Shown: positions 62,806-64,000 of the stretch, piece after piece
Layout: every line of letters begins with the position of its first letter
How positions within the stretch are numbered: the first letter of the stretch is position 1
Source of the DNA: AAA044-D11 sp965268555
GTDB taxonomy: Bacteria; Actinomycetota; Actinomycetes; Nanopelagicales; Nanopelagicaceae
Assembly: GCA_965268555.1 (NCBI GenBank)
Contig: OZ254174.1
Location: 1-64,000, forward strand
Reading direction: 5' to 3'
Length of the DNA: 64,000 nucleotides
Position numbers and translations under genes: made by a program
Notes under the pieces: generated by a model
Database searches by the model: none
Seen by the model: the letters and a program-made list of their open reading frames with translations, nothing else
Told to the model about the DNA's origin: nothing

Positions 62806-64000
62806 ATGTCGCTAGAAAAACCAGGAGAGTATCCATACACCCGCGGCATCAACGCCGATGCTGGTGTTTGGACGATGGGCCAATATGGTGGCTTTGGAAC
62901 TCCTGCGGAAACAAATGCGCGTTTCAAAATGTTGCTTGACCAAGGCTTAACTGGATTTAGCGTTGCTCTTGATCTTCCAACGCAATTAGGGCTGGATTCT
63001 GATGATCCACTTTCACTCGGTGAAGTTGGTCGTGTTGGTGTTGCAATTGATTCCTTGGCAGATATTGAAATATTGATGGATGGAATTCCACTAGAGAAGA
63101 TCAGCCAAGTCCGAACAACAGCAAACTCAATTGGCTATATCTGGGCAGCAATGTTTATTGCACTTGCTGAACAACGCGGTGTTGATCCAAATAAATTCGG
63201 AATGTTTATTCAAAACGATGTTTTAAAAGAGTATGTAGCTCGCGGGACTCAGATATTCCCAGCCGAAGCCGGATTAAAACTCTCAGTAGATGTAATCGAA
63301 CATATTGCAACCAAGATTCCAAAGTGGGTATCGCTTGCAATGTCTGGTTATCACATTCGCGAAGCAGGTTCGACAGCGGTACAAGAAGTTGCATTTACCT
63401 TTGCGAATGCTCGGGAATACCTAGATCAGGCTATTGAACGTGGCGTATCTGTTGATTTTGTAGCCCCAACTCTCTTTACCTTCCTATCTTCAAATATTGA
63501 TTTCTTGCCAGAAATTGCGAAGTTCCGTGCAGCCAGACGAGTATGGGCACGACTAATGCGCGAGAAATACAACGCGAAGGATCCAGCATCCGAAAAACTA
63601 CGCATCTTTGCATTCACTGCGGGCTCTTCACTAACAGCACAACAATCTATGAATAACGTTGTTCGGACATCGATTGAAATGATGGCCGCTGCACTTGGCG
63701 GAATTCAAACCATGCACGTATCTGCGTTCGATGAAGCACTTGGCGTCCCAACCGAAGAAGCCGCAACTTTGGCGCTTCGCACCCAACAAGTTGTCGCATT
63801 TGAAACCGGAGTTCTAGATTCTCCAGATCCACTTGCTGGCAGCTTTGAGTTAGAGCGCATGACAGATGCACTTGAAAAAGAGATTTGGGATTTGCTTACC
63901 GAAATTGAGAAGCGCGGTGGCGCACTTGAATGCGTGAACAATGGCTATTTCGTAAATGAGATCTCCGAAAATTCATACAAGCTAACCATGGCAATTGAAT
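62806..64000 (+). CDS. B12-dependent acyl-CoA mutase (methylmalonyl-CoA mutase-like), large-subunit N-terminal part, cut by the window edge
   Basis: About 398 codons are visible, in frame to the window end. The TIM-barrel substrate domain is evident: YPYTRGI, WTMGQYGGFGT, GLTGFSVALDLPTQLGLDSD, GEVGRVGVAID, QNDVLKEYVARGT, SGYHIREAGS, SLTAQQ and FDEALGVPTEEAA. The Tyr in GQY and the Arg in ARGT, linked to methylmalonyl-CoA specificity, are kept. The neighbouring Arg of the usual RQY is Gly, and the segment around TANSIG differs from the usual TMN/TIN. The substrate is therefore uncertain. The B12-binding domain is either beyond the window or a separate subunit. Confidence 0.88.
   Translation, partial: MSLEKPGEYPYTRGINADAGVWTMGQYGGFGTPAETNARFKMLLDQGLTGFSVALDLPTQLGLDSDDPLSLGEVGRVGVAIDSLADIEILMDGIPLEKISQVRTTANSIGYIWAAMFIALAEQRGVDPNKFGMFIQNDVLKEYVARGTQIFPAEAGLKLSVDVIEHIATKIPKWVSLAMSGYHIREAGSTAVQEVAFTFANAREYLDQAIERGVSVDFVAPTLFTFLSSNIDFLPEIAKFRAARRVWARLMREKYNAKDPASEKLRIFAFTAGSSLTAQQSMNNVVRTSIEMMAAALGGIQTMHVSAFDEALGVPTEEAATLALRTQQVVAFETGVLDSPDPLAGSFELERMTDALEKEIWDLLTEIEKRGGALECVNNGYFVNEISENSYKLTMAIE

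Noticed and set aside
1..64000. Search for insertion sequences, phage genes, integrase sites, rRNA and CRISPR arrays
   Set aside because: No transposase, integrase, terminal inverted repeat with target duplication, rRNA segment or repeat-spacer array was recognised.

Overview
The window looks like the origin-proximal segment of a compact, AT-leaning actinobacterial chromosome. It starts exactly at dnaA and continues dnaN, recF, a DciA/DUF721 gene, gyrB, gyrA, tRNA-Ile, tRNA-Ala and a cyclophilin, the order typical of Actinobacteria. Further actinobacterial marks are HspR with a HAIR-type operator at the dnaK operon, MurT/GatD, a membrane-transporter/thymidylate-kinase fusion, a TopA with a Lys-rich tail instead of zinc fingers, and an LCP protein. 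Intergenic gaps are short, many genes overlap by 1-8 bp, GTG and TTG starts are frequent and several genes lack a Shine-Dalgarno. Together with the low GC this resembles streamlined freshwater actinobacteria (Nanopelagicales/acI type); that placement is inference.

Layout. 1-9.4 kb: replication initiation, probable oriC, gyrase and two tRNAs. 9.4-12.4 kb: cyclophilin, rhomboid protease and a membrane Fe-S oxidoreductase of the EtfD type. 12.5-16.8 kb: stress operon dnaK-grpE-dnaJ-hspR followed by pyrE; this DnaJ lacks the zinc finger. 16.8-27.3 kb: DedA protein, K+-independent H+-pyrophosphatase, topA, MFS-Tmk fusion, DNA polymerase III delta-prime and a secreted peptidase-like hydrolase. 27.3-38.9 kb: VOC protein, tRNA-Thr, murT-gatD, DEAD-box helicase, small secreted charged protein, transporters, LCP protein, S51 peptidase, HtrA-like protease, bicupin and OsmC. 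No rRNA, insertion sequence, phage gene or CRISPR array was seen.

38.9-64 kb is a catabolic region. It holds prpBCD (2-methylcitrate cycle), a PaaX-type regulator, a hotdog thioesterase, two divergent paralogous FAD oxidoreductases, a KynB-like cyclase/hydrolase, a two-subunit indolepyruvate-type 2-oxoacid oxidoreductase, a fused flavin monooxygenase/Old-Yellow-Enzyme protein of the 2-aminobenzoyl-CoA monooxygenase/reductase type, a tryptophan 2,3-dioxygenase family protein, a MenB/BadI-type hydrolase, a thiolase, two SDRs, a Rid protein, an ADP-forming acyl-CoA synthetase, an AMP-forming acyl-CoA ligase and the start of a B12-dependent acyl-CoA mutase. Taken together these could convert tryptophan or kynurenine-type compounds via anthranilate to anthraniloyl-CoA, dearomatise it without a ring-cleaving dioxygenase, open the ring hydrolytically, and send the products through thiolysis, the methylcitrate cycle and possibly the mutase. 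Kynureninase is not in the window.

The strongest new signal is a shared palindrome, TTGACGACCGTCAA, at four promoter regions of this catabolic segment: before prpB, between the two FAD oxidoreductases, between the cyclase and iorA, and (variant) between the monooxygenase/reductase and the SDR-dioxygenase operon. It suggests one regulon joining aromatic and propionate catabolism. A different inverted repeat lies between the thiolase and the second SDR operon.
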